From positions 2,294,001-2,358,000 of the forward strand of contig NC_089457.1 in the NCBI RefSeq assembly GCF_026210795.1: a stretch of 64,000 nucleotides of DNA, read 5' to 3'. The first letter of the stretch is position 1. Each line of letters starts with the position of its first letter. Shown one piece after another: positions 45,750-57,379 of this stretch. This stretch comes from Rhizophagus irregularis. Lineage: Eukaryota; Glomeromycota; Glomeromycetes; Glomerales; Glomeraceae. Under the pieces are notes generated by a model, which searched no databases, was not told where the DNA came from, and saw only the letters and a list, made by a program, of their open reading frames with translations. A program made the translations under genes and the position numbers.

Positions 45750-46649
45750 CTTAGAAATTTAGGAGGGAAAAGAAAGTTTTACGGAGTTATCGGAGTTAAG
45801 CTAGTTATATAAGCCCAGTCATATGGTTGTACATACTTTATACATTATTATAGGGCGCTGCTGATTGATTTATTGGGATAAAATATGGATAAATCTGGGA
45901 TAGAATATAGGTTGAGGCTTATCCAAATTTTGTACTACGAATTTATAATTATTCGGGTGTGCGTAATCACATGTAATATTAAATTTTGGAACTAATTAAT
46001 TTACTATGTTCGGAGTGTTATGGATTACAAATTTTAATAACAGATAATAATTGTAAAATTTATTTGTTTGGCGTAGCATAGGACTATCAATAGTACGTTA
46101 TTACAAATTTGTATTTTCCTTCAAACATCATTTGCTTCGTCTTAATACGTACGTCATAACGAAATTATGCTTTTTACAACACATACTTCATATTTTAATC
46201 GTGATATTTTAGGAAAAATATTTATCATTAGTTTTTTTATAATATTGTTACAGATTAAAGAAAAATTTAACTTGTATTTTTTTAAATTCAGTGATATATT
46301 TATTATATTAATATGAATTTAAATAATATACCGCTTTGCGGAGAGATTTTGTAAAATATACCGGCGATTTAACCTAAATCTGCATTGTTTCTACGATTTA
46401 AAAATATATATACATATATTGCTTGTTTTATTTGGAATTCTGAGAAACATTTCATTATATTTGATTGGTAATGTAATTTATGCGGCATCATCCCTGTCTT
46501 GTGACAATCGATTATATATATATACCTCAGTAACCCAAAAAATTTTTATATATAATCCGTAACACCGATACATTATGGTATGGAAGAACTGAATACTCTG
46601 AGAACGGAACTTAATCATTTCCCTAAATAAATAAAAAATAAAATAAAAA
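45750..46649. other. Intergenic spacer
   Basis: AT-rich. It contains the promoter block of F-box C at 45759–45832. TATATATATATACC at about 46512–46525 could serve the small ORF at 46650. No other feature. Confidence 0.4.
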
Positions 46650-46772
46650 ATGCCTCGTTACAATCGTTACAATCGTTACTATCGTCACCATCGTCACCAT
46701 CATCATCGCCACCATGATCATCCCGTACAGTGGAGGGACCCGACAAAACGCTTTACGCACATTCTTCACTAA
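46650..46772 (+). CDS. Possible small histidine-rich peptide (40 aa)
   Basis: ATG at 46650 and TAA at 46770–46772 bound a 40-residue frame. It starts MPRYNRYNRYYRHH and has eleven His in its first 24 residues (HHRHHHHRHHDH core), followed by PVQWRDPTKRFTHIL. A repeated CGTTAC/CGTCACCAT codon pattern creates the His/Arg/Tyr run, so simple-repeat expansion is the main alternative. It is too short to assign. If made, the His cluster could bind metal ions; that is inference. Confidence 0.3.
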   Translation: MPRYNRYNRYYRHHRHHHHRHHDHPVQWRDPTKRFTHILH

Positions 46773-47229
46773 AAATGTAAATAGTATAGTTGTTATAGTA
46801 TCTTCCTAATTACAAAACGGATGATGCTAAACGGGATTATTTAATCTCTAATCTCTGCATCTGGTATGTTCTCACTGACGATGGCTGGTTTTTTTTCGCA
46901 AATATCTAATATCACCTTTATTAACCTGAAATTTTTGAACTACTATAACCTTTTTGTCGGACGTTTCCAAACATAGTTATACCTGCTTGCTAATCTTATG
47001 CTTCTTCATATCATAAAACCATCCAAAAAACACATTTGTGTTATCATAGAACAATCCAATGGTGGTAAGTGAGTCATAGTAAGATTAATCAACGCAAGTA
47101 AAACACGACTTCATTCTTCCAATTTCATTTTCAGTTCTCATAGAGAAACTCATAAATCTTTTGGACAAATAGTGTATTTATTTGGATAAAGTATTATAAT
47201 TATTATATTTCACTCCACAAGAATTTTTT

Positions 47230-48440
47230 AGAACGTGTCAAGTAACACTGCTAGTGCCTAGTGCAGGTGCTTCAGCTTCACCGCTTACTTTCTTTACAGA
47301 GTTAGTGAAAGTTATAAAAGAAATACTTGAAAGAAACCTTGAAAGTTGTGAAAGAAACACGAAAATTATTAAAAATAAATTGGAAATATTGGTTTTATTG
47401 AGAATGTCAGAAATAGATATTAGTGACGACTTTGATACAGGTATTGGTTTATATATGTAAAATTCGCAATTTACTCTTATTAAACCTATATTTTGAACAA
47501 TTCAGGCTCCATAACACGTACAAGATATTAAGTTTGAAAGAGCTGACCCAAAATATTTACTAGTCGCTCAGTCAACTTGGTAATTTTTCTAGTAGTGGAC
47601 GGTTACTAATTATCTGCAAATTATCTCATACCAACTGTCAAAAAAGAAGTATCAAGATCGGTCTATTAATGACCTGATGTTAGAGTTTCCAAACTTTTGT
47701 TGTGATGGATATACACAATAATCCATACTTTGACGAATTTAAACTAGATTTAAGCATTTGGAGATGATGTCAGAGATGGAACTTGTATTTCTATGTTTGT
47801 GATACTTTTAGAGGTGAAAAAAGAAAAAGTCTACCTTTTACGCATTGCGCATATATCCTTTCAAATATGCGATATTTTATTGAACCCAAACAGCTACACC
47901 ATTAAATGTAAAGTGGCCTAACTGACGAAGATAAAGGCATTACATGCATCAGCATTATCAGCCATTGCACTATGAATCAGCTGACTGGTCTTAGGAGCAC
48001 CAAATTATATTTAACATCTAGTGAGTATACATCTATACATCTGAAGGAGTTTTTAGACCCAGGTTCATCAAGTTGTTTTGAAGTAATCTGATAAGCCTAT
48101 TCTCTATTGTATAATTTTTAGAGTTATCGTGTGTAGTTAGATGGTAAACCATTACCTATTTACTTATTAAGATAAGCATGTGCTCCCTGTTCTTAGCCAT
48201 AGTTTTAATGAAACATGCTTCAAGAATCAAGATGTTGAACACCCATACCATGAAGCAAAAATTCTACGATTCTATACATTTTTCATAATAATCACTTAAT
48301 AATTATTTCCAAACAAATTGGAAATCAATTTCGGTCATATAGCTCATTCACTTATTGAAACATATTCATAATATGGAAGTTTTCATCAAGATGTGCGTCC
48401 TGAAAACATTTTATTAGACATTAATGATAATTAGAATTAA
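47230..48440 (+). pseudogene. Decayed AM-fungal protein-kinase-like gene
   Basis: It starts with an open helical segment (about 47254–47450: AGASASPLTFFTELVKVIKE, then RNTKIIKNKLEILVLL). This resembles the N-terminal adaptor of the expanded kinases of these fungi and ends at a donor-like GGTATTGG. Frames then break repeatedly. A late piece at about 48370–48420 gives FHQDVRPENILLD, matching the catalytic-loop region H-x-D-(x)-R-P-x-N of kinases. No ATP-binding or activation loop is readable. Dead; the join of the two ends into one gene is inference. Confidence 0.45.
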
Positions 48441-49300
48441 TAGATGTGTTGTACTTGCTAGTAATAATTAATGTAATAAAATTATGATGTGTAAAATTAA
48501 ATTGCCTTTATGATTAAACAAATTGCAATTGCAATGCATATATTATTTTTTATGTAAATTAAGAGAAGTTCGCTATTAAGATGTTTTACTAGAAATAAAC
48601 ATATCACGCTTTCCAAATATCATATCTTTCGCATTTTCATTTTTCATATTTAATTATAAGTGAGGTTATATGGCCAGTAATTATACTACTAATATCAATC
48701 AATAGACAGAAATTATTGTTAGTATTTTATTGGTGATATAAATGTGCAAAATACAATAAACAATATTTATTTTATGTGGAGGCATCTGAATTTATTGTCA
48801 TGTGTATCATATACTATTATAGAAACACGTAATTATGTGAAAAAAATTTTTATGTTTTTTAGTTGGACGTATAATAAATAAATATTGAGATATAAATGAA
48901 TTAACTAATTGTAAAGTAAGAACATATTGAACTATAAATAATTTTTTTTCTTTCACATCAATATTTTTTTGTACCATTTCATATGTTTCTTCTAATTCTA
49001 TTATTGTATCTATTAATATCTTTTATATTTTATTCATTTTGCAAACTGGATCGAGTAGGACCAAGTAGGACCATTGACCATCTTTAAAAGTGAAAACAAA
49101 TTATATGCAAAATTCATTAAATTAAATTTTATTAATATATTAATTTTACTTAAATAAGGGGAAAATACTTTATAAATTATGCTAACATTCCCAAATTACT
49201 AAATTAAACTATTAAAAATAACTAGGGGAAAAAAAAATTATCATTTATTTAAAAAATAGTTAAGAATTTGATTTACAATTAACTAGCTAAGTTCTAATTC
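48441..49300. other. Intergenic spacer
   Basis: Very AT-rich; nothing supported. Confidence 0.4.
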
Positions 49301-49301
49301 T

Positions 49302-49560
49302 TTATTCCAATTATATTTGGATGTTTTAAAGAAGGAATAGTCTTTTGCAAGCTGTGCAAAAAATGTGTATGCCTGAGTTCTATAGGTGATGTTGATTCTA
49401 ATAGGAGAGGTTCCATGATATTTCCTGATGGTCTCTTCTAATGAACCAGTATTTATCATATGTTAATAGAACACCATATTGTAGCTGATTTTCTGACATA
49501 TAGTAATATATTTGTTAAAGTATATTCTTTGCCTTGGATTTTTTTCATAAAAATTCAGCA
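49302..49560 (-). pseudogene. Unidentified coding relic
   Basis: The minus strand reads ICQKISYNMVFY, a stop, then INTGSLEETIRKYHGTSPIR and TYRTQAYTFFAQLAKDYSFF in one frame, about 85 residues in all. Composition is normal for protein, unlike its AT-rich surroundings. I do not recognise the family; a transposon-encoded protein is possible. Confidence 0.35.
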
Positions 49561-51689
49561 GAGTTGTCTAACAGGTTTTATGCCATTTAGGATGTGCTAT
49601 TCTTTTTATTTCTATTATCAGGATGAGAGTTTTTCTTAAGTAATAGCATGTATATATAATCTGGCTTGCCATTACCATGAACTTTATCATGTATTGAGTG
49701 CTCATAATTGGGTGTAAGTTCATTTAATACCATAAAGATAATTGATTATTATCTATGACCTGATGAACAATTTTCTCATTTGTTACCTTAAAATTATTAA
49801 TGAAATGTGATTTTTTAAATCTTAGTTATTTATTACCAAAATGTTATATATTTACGAAATTCTTTCATAATAGAATCTTTTTTTGGTAGTTTATTATCTA
49901 CTTTTATTTGTAGTTCCATAAGAAAAGCAGGTAATATGAGGTGAGATATAAGTCAACACATTTTTTAGGATAAATTAAGTTCTGAAAAATAAAAGTTTAT
50001 ATACAGTATAATTGAATAAGTACTGATTACTGCCAGAAGTCTGTTAAATAATATGCAAGAAGTTAAAGAATATAATATTCAACTATTTTATAGTATTACC
50101 TCCTGCTTATTAAACTTATCAACCAATTTTATAATTGTAATTCTAAGCTTATATGATTGCTGCGTAATTTTCCTCATTTTGAGATGGAAGGACCAACTGC
50201 TTCTATGATTATTAAGTCTTGTTTTGTAATAATTTTAAAAAGCAAAATCAGGTGAAAAATAATAAGTGAATCAAGTAAAATTAGGATTATGATGGTCAGA
50301 TGCAAAAGATGCCAATAGCCCAGCTTTTATTGTATATAAAGGAAGAAATTCAATTCCAGAATCAGTAGACTTTTATCAAAGAAGCTTATGTTAGCAAATA
50401 TCCGGCAAGGGTCCATCTTGGAGTGCCTTTTCGTTTCATAAACACATTTTTGGGACCGCACGGCCGTGGACGATTCATTGAAGGTTCCATCAACATAATC
50501 CCGTAAAAATTTATGAGTCTAAAAAATAATAAAATAAAAATAATTAGTAAATGCAGATTGTTATTAATGTATCAGAACTTGCAGCTATATATTGGAGATA
50601 GAACATAACATGAATTGACAAGGGCTGGTAAATAGGCATCCAGAAAATATACACCTAAGGTGACCATTGCACATACCTTTCAGGAATAAAATGTAAATAA
50701 GGGAGCAAAATCTTCTATCAACTTATTACACTTATCTTTTTCTCTATAAGCTTCTTAATAATTTGATGACCTCCTCTGTAAAATTTTGTCATTTTCAATA
50801 TTTTTCAGCAGTGTCTTATAAAAATATAATGTGAATGATCCCCTTATGATTTGTAATTTTATAGTACTCAGTAATCATTGCAGTAAAGTGTTGTATAACT
50901 AATGACCATACTTTTGGTGAAAAGAATTTCATAGTTGATAAGTGATTTGACTTTGAAAGTAGAACATTTATATTAAGAAATTTAATAGATTATATGTTTC
51001 TTGACATGTTAGGGTTAAATTTTAAATGTATTATTTATAATGAAAATAATGTAAACTTGCTTCTATTGAATAAATATTTTATTAAAATATGTTATACTGC
51101 TATTATTTACCTTTTTAATTATTAAATATTGCTACTTAATGTTAACTACAAGGAAGTTTAAGTGAAAATTGTGATTAAAATGATGGATTTTACGAAAATA
51201 GTGTACTAATCAACATTACGTCATATACGTATCTATTATTATTACACTTTTTTAAAAAAAATATTATAATTTTAATATTGTCTTAATTATTAGCCGGAAT
51301 TGTATGACAAAAAGCAATTTTAATAACGAAAATAAATTCAGCCTTTCAAAATTTCATTTATTGCCCGAACTAGGGAGAATATAGGACTTACTGTAAGTCC
51401 TCGTGAACGCCCTTAACATATGATTATCCTGTCAGACTACTTCAGTGTAACCAAAAAAAAAATGCCATGAAATTTCTGTCCCTGTGAATATTTGTGATAT
51501 TTTTTTCAGGGTACGCTAAAATAGCGATACTGCGGTCACTCCTTTATCGTCTTAATACCTAAAATTATTTTATAAAAAATGTTTAATCGCGTCATGATGT
51601 AAATGATAATAATATATATTCAATATTAAGCTTTATTTGATAAGTAAAATAAAATAAAAAAATAAATCCAAAAAAAAAATCTTAAATAA
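49561..51689. other. Intergenic spacer with one exon-like fragment
   Basis: At 50395–50525 a minus-strand fragment follows a TTTTTTAG acceptor and reads MNRPRPCGPKNVFMKRKG then TPRWTLAGYLL; it is locally GC-richer and unrecognised. The rest is AT-rich with no supported feature. Confidence 0.35.
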
Positions 51690-53267
51690 CTATGTTAATA
51701 ATAAACTATAATAATCAACTATTTTTATTCCTTTAGATTTAATTTGATTAAATAATTTTAATTCCTCATCATTCAATTCTTTATCCAATCTCGTCATACC
51801 AAAAACCTTTAAACTATTGTTATTCCTTTCAATATAATTTAAAACAATTTTAAGAAATTCTAATTCAATGGTTTGATATAAATTAATTATTTCAAAATTA
51901 TCATGACAATTTTCTAAAAATTCCTTAAATTTATTGGATTTACGACAAAAAATAGAAATTTTACTAATATTAATAGGTATATTATTTGCTAAATTTATAA
52001 AAAATTCATTAATATTAATATAATTATAATAAGAAATATTAATATTTAATATTCCTATCTTTAAATTTTTAAAATAAGGTAACACTAATAAATTAAAACG
52101 GGTATCAATTCTTATTTTTAAAAAATTAAGTTTTGAACAATATGTTAAAATATTTTCAATAATAGGTATTGTTGGATTTTCAATTAATAATCTTTGTAAT
52201 GATGCACCTAAATATTTGATCATTAATGATGTGACGTCAACGCTCCAATTATTGCGTATAAATGATAATTCCTTGAGCTTAAATGAAGTAAAATTTAAAA
52301 CTTCACGTTGATCCAATAATATAGTACCTTTACAATTCTTAAATGTTAAATATTCTAAATTATATAAATTATTAAATCTTTTTAAATTAATATTATTAAA
52401 GTCACATTTTGTAAATTCAGAATGAGCCAATGAATGCTTTTGAAAATCCAATGATAAAAGAATATTTTTTAATAATGAATGACAATTCGTTATCTTAAAT
52501 ATTTTAAGTTTGTTTTGTTTTTGAATAATAGTACAGAGTTTTTCCAAAGTAATATTATAATGTAAATTATCGAAAGTAATATGTTGTTGAAGTAATGATC
52601 TTTGGGTTCGAGGAAGATTAATTATTAATTTTCTCAAATTTCTTGCTATATTGCTTAAAAATTCTTGCTCGATTTCATTATTAATAAAAGTTCCATTTAA
52701 ATGAAAAGTTAATGATAATGAATTTAATTTTGTTAAATTTGAAGTGAAATTTTTAATATTAAAGTTTTTAAAACTTTCTTCATAAAATAAGTATAATAAA
52801 ATATCTATTTGTTTAATGTTTCTACTTTGGCGTAAAATTGATTTATGAAATATTGGAATAATATCATCATATATTTTGTTTTGAGAAATTGATAAATCTG
52901 AACAATATCCTACAAAACATCTGTTAATAACGGAATTTATTGTAAAATGATTATAATTTTCTAGATATTTTGGATATTCAAATAATGGTTTGTATTCTTT
53001 ATCAAAATTAATATTATTAATCTGACTTGGTCCTAGTTGATTCTTTAATTGTAAAATTTCCGCTTTATTAAAGCAAAAAATTAAGGTCAAGATTATCGGA
53101 TAATTTCTTTCAGTTATATTTACGAAAGGATTTGCATAAAGTAAAGGAATCGTTGATTTACACCAAAATCGATTAACTAATAAACAATTAAATAATGTTG
53201 ACCGATCATTTTGAAGGTGTTGTAAAATATAATAAATGCAATCATCAGTTAAATAAGGTAACGTCAT
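51690..53267 (-). CDS. F-box protein, family copy D, mosaic of A-type and B-type sequence (525 aa)
   Basis: F-box at residues 1–48 (MTLPYLTDDCIYYILQHL … LVNRFWC), solenoid behind, intact single exon. Three blocks are visible. From the ATG to about 53175 diagnostic bases agree with A and C (for example TAATAAACAATTAAATAATG). From about 53171 to 52605 the sequence is almost identical to copy B (NRCFVGYCSDLSISQNK, TFHLNGTFINNEIEQ). From about 52594 to the KELNDEE codons it is almost identical to copy A (QQHITFDNLHYNIT, NTI…NLKRFNNLYNLEYLTFK). The switch near 52600 lies within an 11-bp stretch common to both parents. The end is shortened (YYSLLLT). A T-run/A-run junction precedes the ATG. Confidence 0.88.
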   Translation of the reverse strand: MTLPYLTDDCIYYILQHLQNDRSTLFNCLLVNRFWCKSTIPLLYANPFVNITERNYPIILTLIFCFNKAEILQLKNQLGPSQINNINFDKEYKPLFEYPKYLENYNHFTINSVINRCFVGYCSDLSISQNKIYDDIIPIFHKSILRQSRNIKQIDILLYLFYEESFKNFNIKNFTSNLTKLNSLSLTFHLNGTFINNEIEQEFLSNIARNLRKLIINLPRTQRSLLQQHITFDNLHYNITLEKLCTIIQKQNKLKIFKITNCHSLLKNILLSLDFQKHSLAHSEFTKCDFNNINLKRFNNLYNLEYLTFKNCKGTILLDQREVLNFTSFKLKELSFIRNNWSVDVTSLMIKYLGASLQRLLIENPTIPIIENILTYCSKLNFLKIRIDTRFNLLVLPYFKNLKIGILNINISYYNYININEFFINLANNIPINISKISIFCRKSNKFKEFLENCHDNFEIINLYQTIELEFLKIVLNYIERNNNSLKVFGMTRLDKELNDEELKLFNQIKSKGIKIVDYYSLLLT

Positions 53268-54159
53268 CTTTTTTTAAAAAAAAAAAAATTTTAAGGAAGG
53301 AAAAGAAAATTCACGGAGTCTCGGAATTAAGGCTTTATATAAGTCTAATTTTGGATATCACATGGTTGCACGTATGCACGTACGTAATAGTTTATGAGAT
53401 AATTACCGGATCATCTTATCCGATACCTTTTTTAAGCATGTAGATTTCTTGATTAGTTTGACTAATTTAACTAAAACGAAATAAATTTACTATAATAGTT
53501 AGAAATTTTTTTTTTTTGCACTGGTACTACGAATTTATTTATTATGTCGTTAAAAAATGCTGAAAATTATGTTTCTTTGTTTATTGTAATTTTGGATGTT
53601 ATTAATAATATAGAATTTTCAATAAAAAGGCGAAATTGTTAATCAAGTAATAGAATATAGAAACACTTTTAAACTTTAAAGTTTAAAAAAATCAAGTAGT
53701 ATAAGACCCGAGTAATATAAGTAATATATTAGCAAAATATTTACTATTAGCTCTACGCATTTTTTCAGGGCCAAAATTATGATAATGTCAGTCAACTACT
53801 AAAATAAGTAATAAAATTCTGACCAACATTATTGAAAATTATCTAAAAAGGAAAGATTTTCATGATTATTTTTGCCCTATTCTACGCGTTTATTTCTTGT
53901 TACCTATTTCAGTATTGCCCGGGATCCTAGTAGTATTTTAACCGAAAAAAATTCATAATTACAACAATACATATAGTAAAAACAAATATTCAGTATACTT
54001 TCATATTTTGCAATGATTCAAGAACGTGATTATATGATTAATGTCGAAACTGTAGCAAGTCTGTCAAGTAGATTTCTCAAATAAAAGAGCAGAACTTGTT
54101 TTTGGATATGTGCTTCAAAATTTCGCAATTACAACAATTATGAAAGAATTTCGACAATA
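53268..54159. other. Intergenic spacer, promoter of F-box D
   Basis: It holds the T-run/A-run junction (53269–53290), a TTATATAAG and the GTGCAACCATGTGAT box (complement of 53357–53371). Beyond that, nothing supported. Confidence 0.4.
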
Positions 54160-54161
54160 TA

Positions 54162-54507
54162 CAGTCGCCACTGGATATAACGAACCTGCCGTTCCAAGCG
54201 TTTTGGTTCGATATATGGTGAATTATTACATGACTTACTTTAACAAATAATACTATGTTTTATTTAAAATTTATGTGTTCATTCAATTTTTTAAGTATTT
54301 ACCAGCTATTCAAATGAAAAATTTATCTGATACTAGCGGAAATAATTTTTCCGGTAAAATCATTCTGGCTAAAATAAGTTGATGCGGTATATAGTAATTT
54401 ATTATGTAATTTCGTTATATCCAGTGCAAAAAATTCGGTTCTGTGAAACTTGGTTCAGTACAACAAGTTTTCGGTACAAACAGGTTCGTTATAGCCAGTG
54501 GCGACTG
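54162..54507. mobile_element. Tc1/mariner–pogo type MITE with TA target duplication
   Basis: The inverted ends CAGTCGCCACTGGATATAAC (left) and CAGTCGCCACTGGCTATAAC (right, read inward) differ at one base. The match extends through CGAACCTG. TA flanks both sides (54160–54161 and 54508–54509). At 346 bp it has no transposase. Ends resemble those of the element at 13299–13702 (CAGTC…TATA) but it is a different family. Confidence 0.85.
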
Positions 54508-54509
54508 TA

Positions 54510-56159
54510 TACAATACGCTCGTTCTTGTGGGAAATTGATTCAACAAATACCACCGAAAATTTTTAGTGATAATCGTAAAGGTGATCATTTAAAATTAGT
54601 CAATATGCTTAGTAGTCGTGTTCTTTAGAAATTACAAATAAATTGTAGGTAAATTTAGATTAAAAAATTAATAATGAATTATCTAGCGATTCAAATAACT
54701 TAACCTTTCGTTTTCGTTTAAAACGAATTAATTCGATATTAGAAGATTGGAGGTGGAAGTTTGTGGATTTCCTTGCATCAGTATATTAGGTTGTGATAAA
54801 TCAGATCAAAAAGTGTTTACAAAAGCTCAAGTCATCACAAGATCAAAGAAGGATTATTATACTGGTGATCGATATCTTGTTTATTCAATGAAATAAGTTA
54901 CAATTTTATTCATTGCACGAGATATAATATATAATTAATAAATTTTATTTTATTATTAGTTTTTATTTTGCGTGATTTAAATACCTAATATTATTTTTTT
55001 ATCTTATCGCGTCAAATATACTCTAAGCGAACAAGGTTTAGGATTTTGACAGGCATACCACCAGATGGTAGGATGAGCCTGGGCTAAATGAATAACAAGA
55101 ATAAATGAAGTGAAATAAAGGATAAAATAAAAAATAAAAAAATAAAAATGCCCTAGGGGTATGAGTGACCGAATGGACAGAAAGTTGGACAAGCAATCAA
55201 CTATGGTATTTACCGTCCATTCATAAAAAATAACTAATTAAGTGGTAATTGGGCGAATACTAATCTGGTTGTACCCTCATAGTGCGCATTATCCCTTCAT
55301 ATATACCACGGTTGCGTACCCATTTTACTTACCATATAAATATACTGTATCTTCTGCTAGATGGCAGCTCACATATTATACCGTGCTTGACTTGAAATGA
55401 TTTCTTTAGTTATTTTAAACTTTTAGTTATTTTCACGCATGCAAACCTATTCTAGGTCATGGAACAAAATATATTGATAAAAAACATTTGAAAAATATTT
55501 TCATAAAGGATGGTCACCATATCAAATAATAACCATGGCGTTTTTTGGCATAACAAAATAATGTCGAGTAATATTAGGTTAGTAGAATTACTAAGTATCT
55601 TAAGACTTAAGTATCTTACTTCACCTACAACTTTGTGTACATACTCTTAAGTATTTTGACGACAAAAACATGAAATCGTTTAAAAATTGAAATAAAAACA
55701 TAAATAATGTTAGAAATACACACTTTTAGGAAATGTTTTAGTTAAAAGGGAACAATGTCATTTTATTAAAAAAAATTTTTTTAATATCAAAATATTTGAA
55801 TTTTCTCATGAATCAATCACTCCACCGCACAATTAATACAATTAATGATTTATTAAATTAAAAAAAAAATTCGTAACTTATAATATATCTAATAATCACA
55901 TTATGCATCAATAATGGAGGTTTAATTATTTTGAATTGTTTACCATTATCCGTAATTATTAATGATAATAGTAACGAATTCCAAGTGATATTATCTAGGA
56001 ATATTTTATAGAAAGCGTCGTCCTACATTACCTAAATTGCAACTATCACAACTACAACGTAAAAGTTGAAATAATTTCTCCTGACCTACTTTTACTTTCA
56101 AAAACTTGAAAATCAGCCATCATAATACACCAAATACAAAATAATTGCATAACTTGTAG
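54510..56159. other. Intergenic spacer with coding-like scraps
   Basis: At about 54750–54895 (+) one frame reads CISILGCDKSDQKVFTKAQV then SKKDYYTGDRYLVYSMK before a stop; unrecognised. The rest is AT-rich with no supported feature. Confidence 0.35.
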
Positions 56160-56800
56160 AATTGTAAACAAGAATAGAGATTGGACGGAAGTTGGGCCGA
56201 TTGATTAAAAATACAGAGTTGATTTTTAGATATTATCGCCTACATTGTCCGGTTATTAATGATCTGATTATAGAAGCTGCATAAAATTATAGCGGAAAGT
56301 GTTAAATTAACTGATTGGTTTTTCACTACAACGCAACAAGATTTTAAAACTTTTCAACTTTTTTTTTTCAGAATCCTTTTTTAAGTTTATTTAAATCGAA
56401 GAAATTATACACAAAATCAATTCTTTATTTGACTTGATCATATCATTATACTATAATGAGCTTAAGAGAATTGAAATCAGTAACTTTTAGAAAATTTGAA
56501 TCTCAACATTTTAAATCATTTATGTTACCGTTACGGCAGATTTATGCTGCGCCTTCGGGAATTCATTAATTCGTGATCCGCCAAGGATCTGCGGAAAATG
56601 GCAATCTGACGATTCTGACGTGGGGTCAAATAAAAGTAAAAAAATTATGTGAATAATCATTGTTAAAAACATTAAAATATGTTAGTGTTGAATTTAAAGA
56701 ATGAAAATCGGATATACATAAATTTGCACTGAAATCACTCACGGAATGTTTGTTTCATATATTATGTGCAAATTTTCTAAAAATATGTCAAAATAATGAC
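56160..56800 (+). pseudogene. Possible F-box/LRR relic
   Basis: Leucine-rich words typical of the solenoid of the local F-box proteins appear in order between stops: YRLHCPVINDLIIEAA at about 56230–56285, MSLRELKSVTFRKFESQHFK at about 56457–56517, then LKTLKYVSVEFKE and ALKSLTECLFHIL at about 56660–56760. There is no F-box and no continuous frame. The assignment is tentative. Confidence 0.4.
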
Positions 56801-56944
56801 GCGTCCTAATATTGAAAAGATTAGTTACAGTAGATAGTGGAAAAATTAGTTATATACAAGAGTTTGTCGGAAATATTTCATAAATCCATCGTGATGACAT
56901 TACAACTAATAATTTTAATTCAAAATAATAAAAGATCATCAACC

Positions 56945-57215
56945 GTGAAACTATACGTTTCATAGTTTATACAGAAAACATGTTGTGAAACTTACACTTT
57001 TCATGCAGAAAAAATATCGTGGAACCTTACGCTTGACTATACTAATTTTCATCCCAGGTTCCCATTGGGTCCATGCAATGACATGGGTCCGGATAATTAC
57101 AAATGATTAAAAATCAAAAAATTCCAGATGTTGATCACCATGGAACTAATTAGTATAGCCCCTTACGCTTTATGCAGAAAAAAAATGTCGTAAAACCTTA
57201 TACAAAAAAATGACC
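56945..57215. repeat. Degenerate tandem repeat interrupted by a MITE
   Basis: Three copies of a unit of about 40 bp (TTTATACAGAAAACATGTTG … / TTCATGCAGAAAAAATATCG … / TTTATGCAGAAAAAAAATGT …) each followed by a GAAACCTTACGCTT-like end. The element at 57035–57160 sits inside the second copy. Confidence 0.65.
57035..57160. mobile_element. 126-bp MITE with 10-bp target duplication
   Basis: The ends GACTATACTAATT and, inward from the right, GGCTATACTAATT are inverted. The insertion is flanked by exact copies of CCTTACGCTT (57025–57034 and 57161–57170). A 9–11-bp duplication is typical of Mutator-like elements (hAT would give 8). It contains an internal direct word TGGGTCC…TGGGTCC. Confidence 0.8.
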
Positions 57216-57379
57216 CTTTCATTAATAGCCAAAATGGACACAAGTGAAAGAATCTTATTGTCAATGAATTTGCCATTTAGTCACAAATCATTTAAGTCGA
57301 TATTTTCGCCATTACCTTATCATTGTTGTTTATTTTTTGCTAGAAACAGGTTTAAATTTCATATACACTACTATACCAA

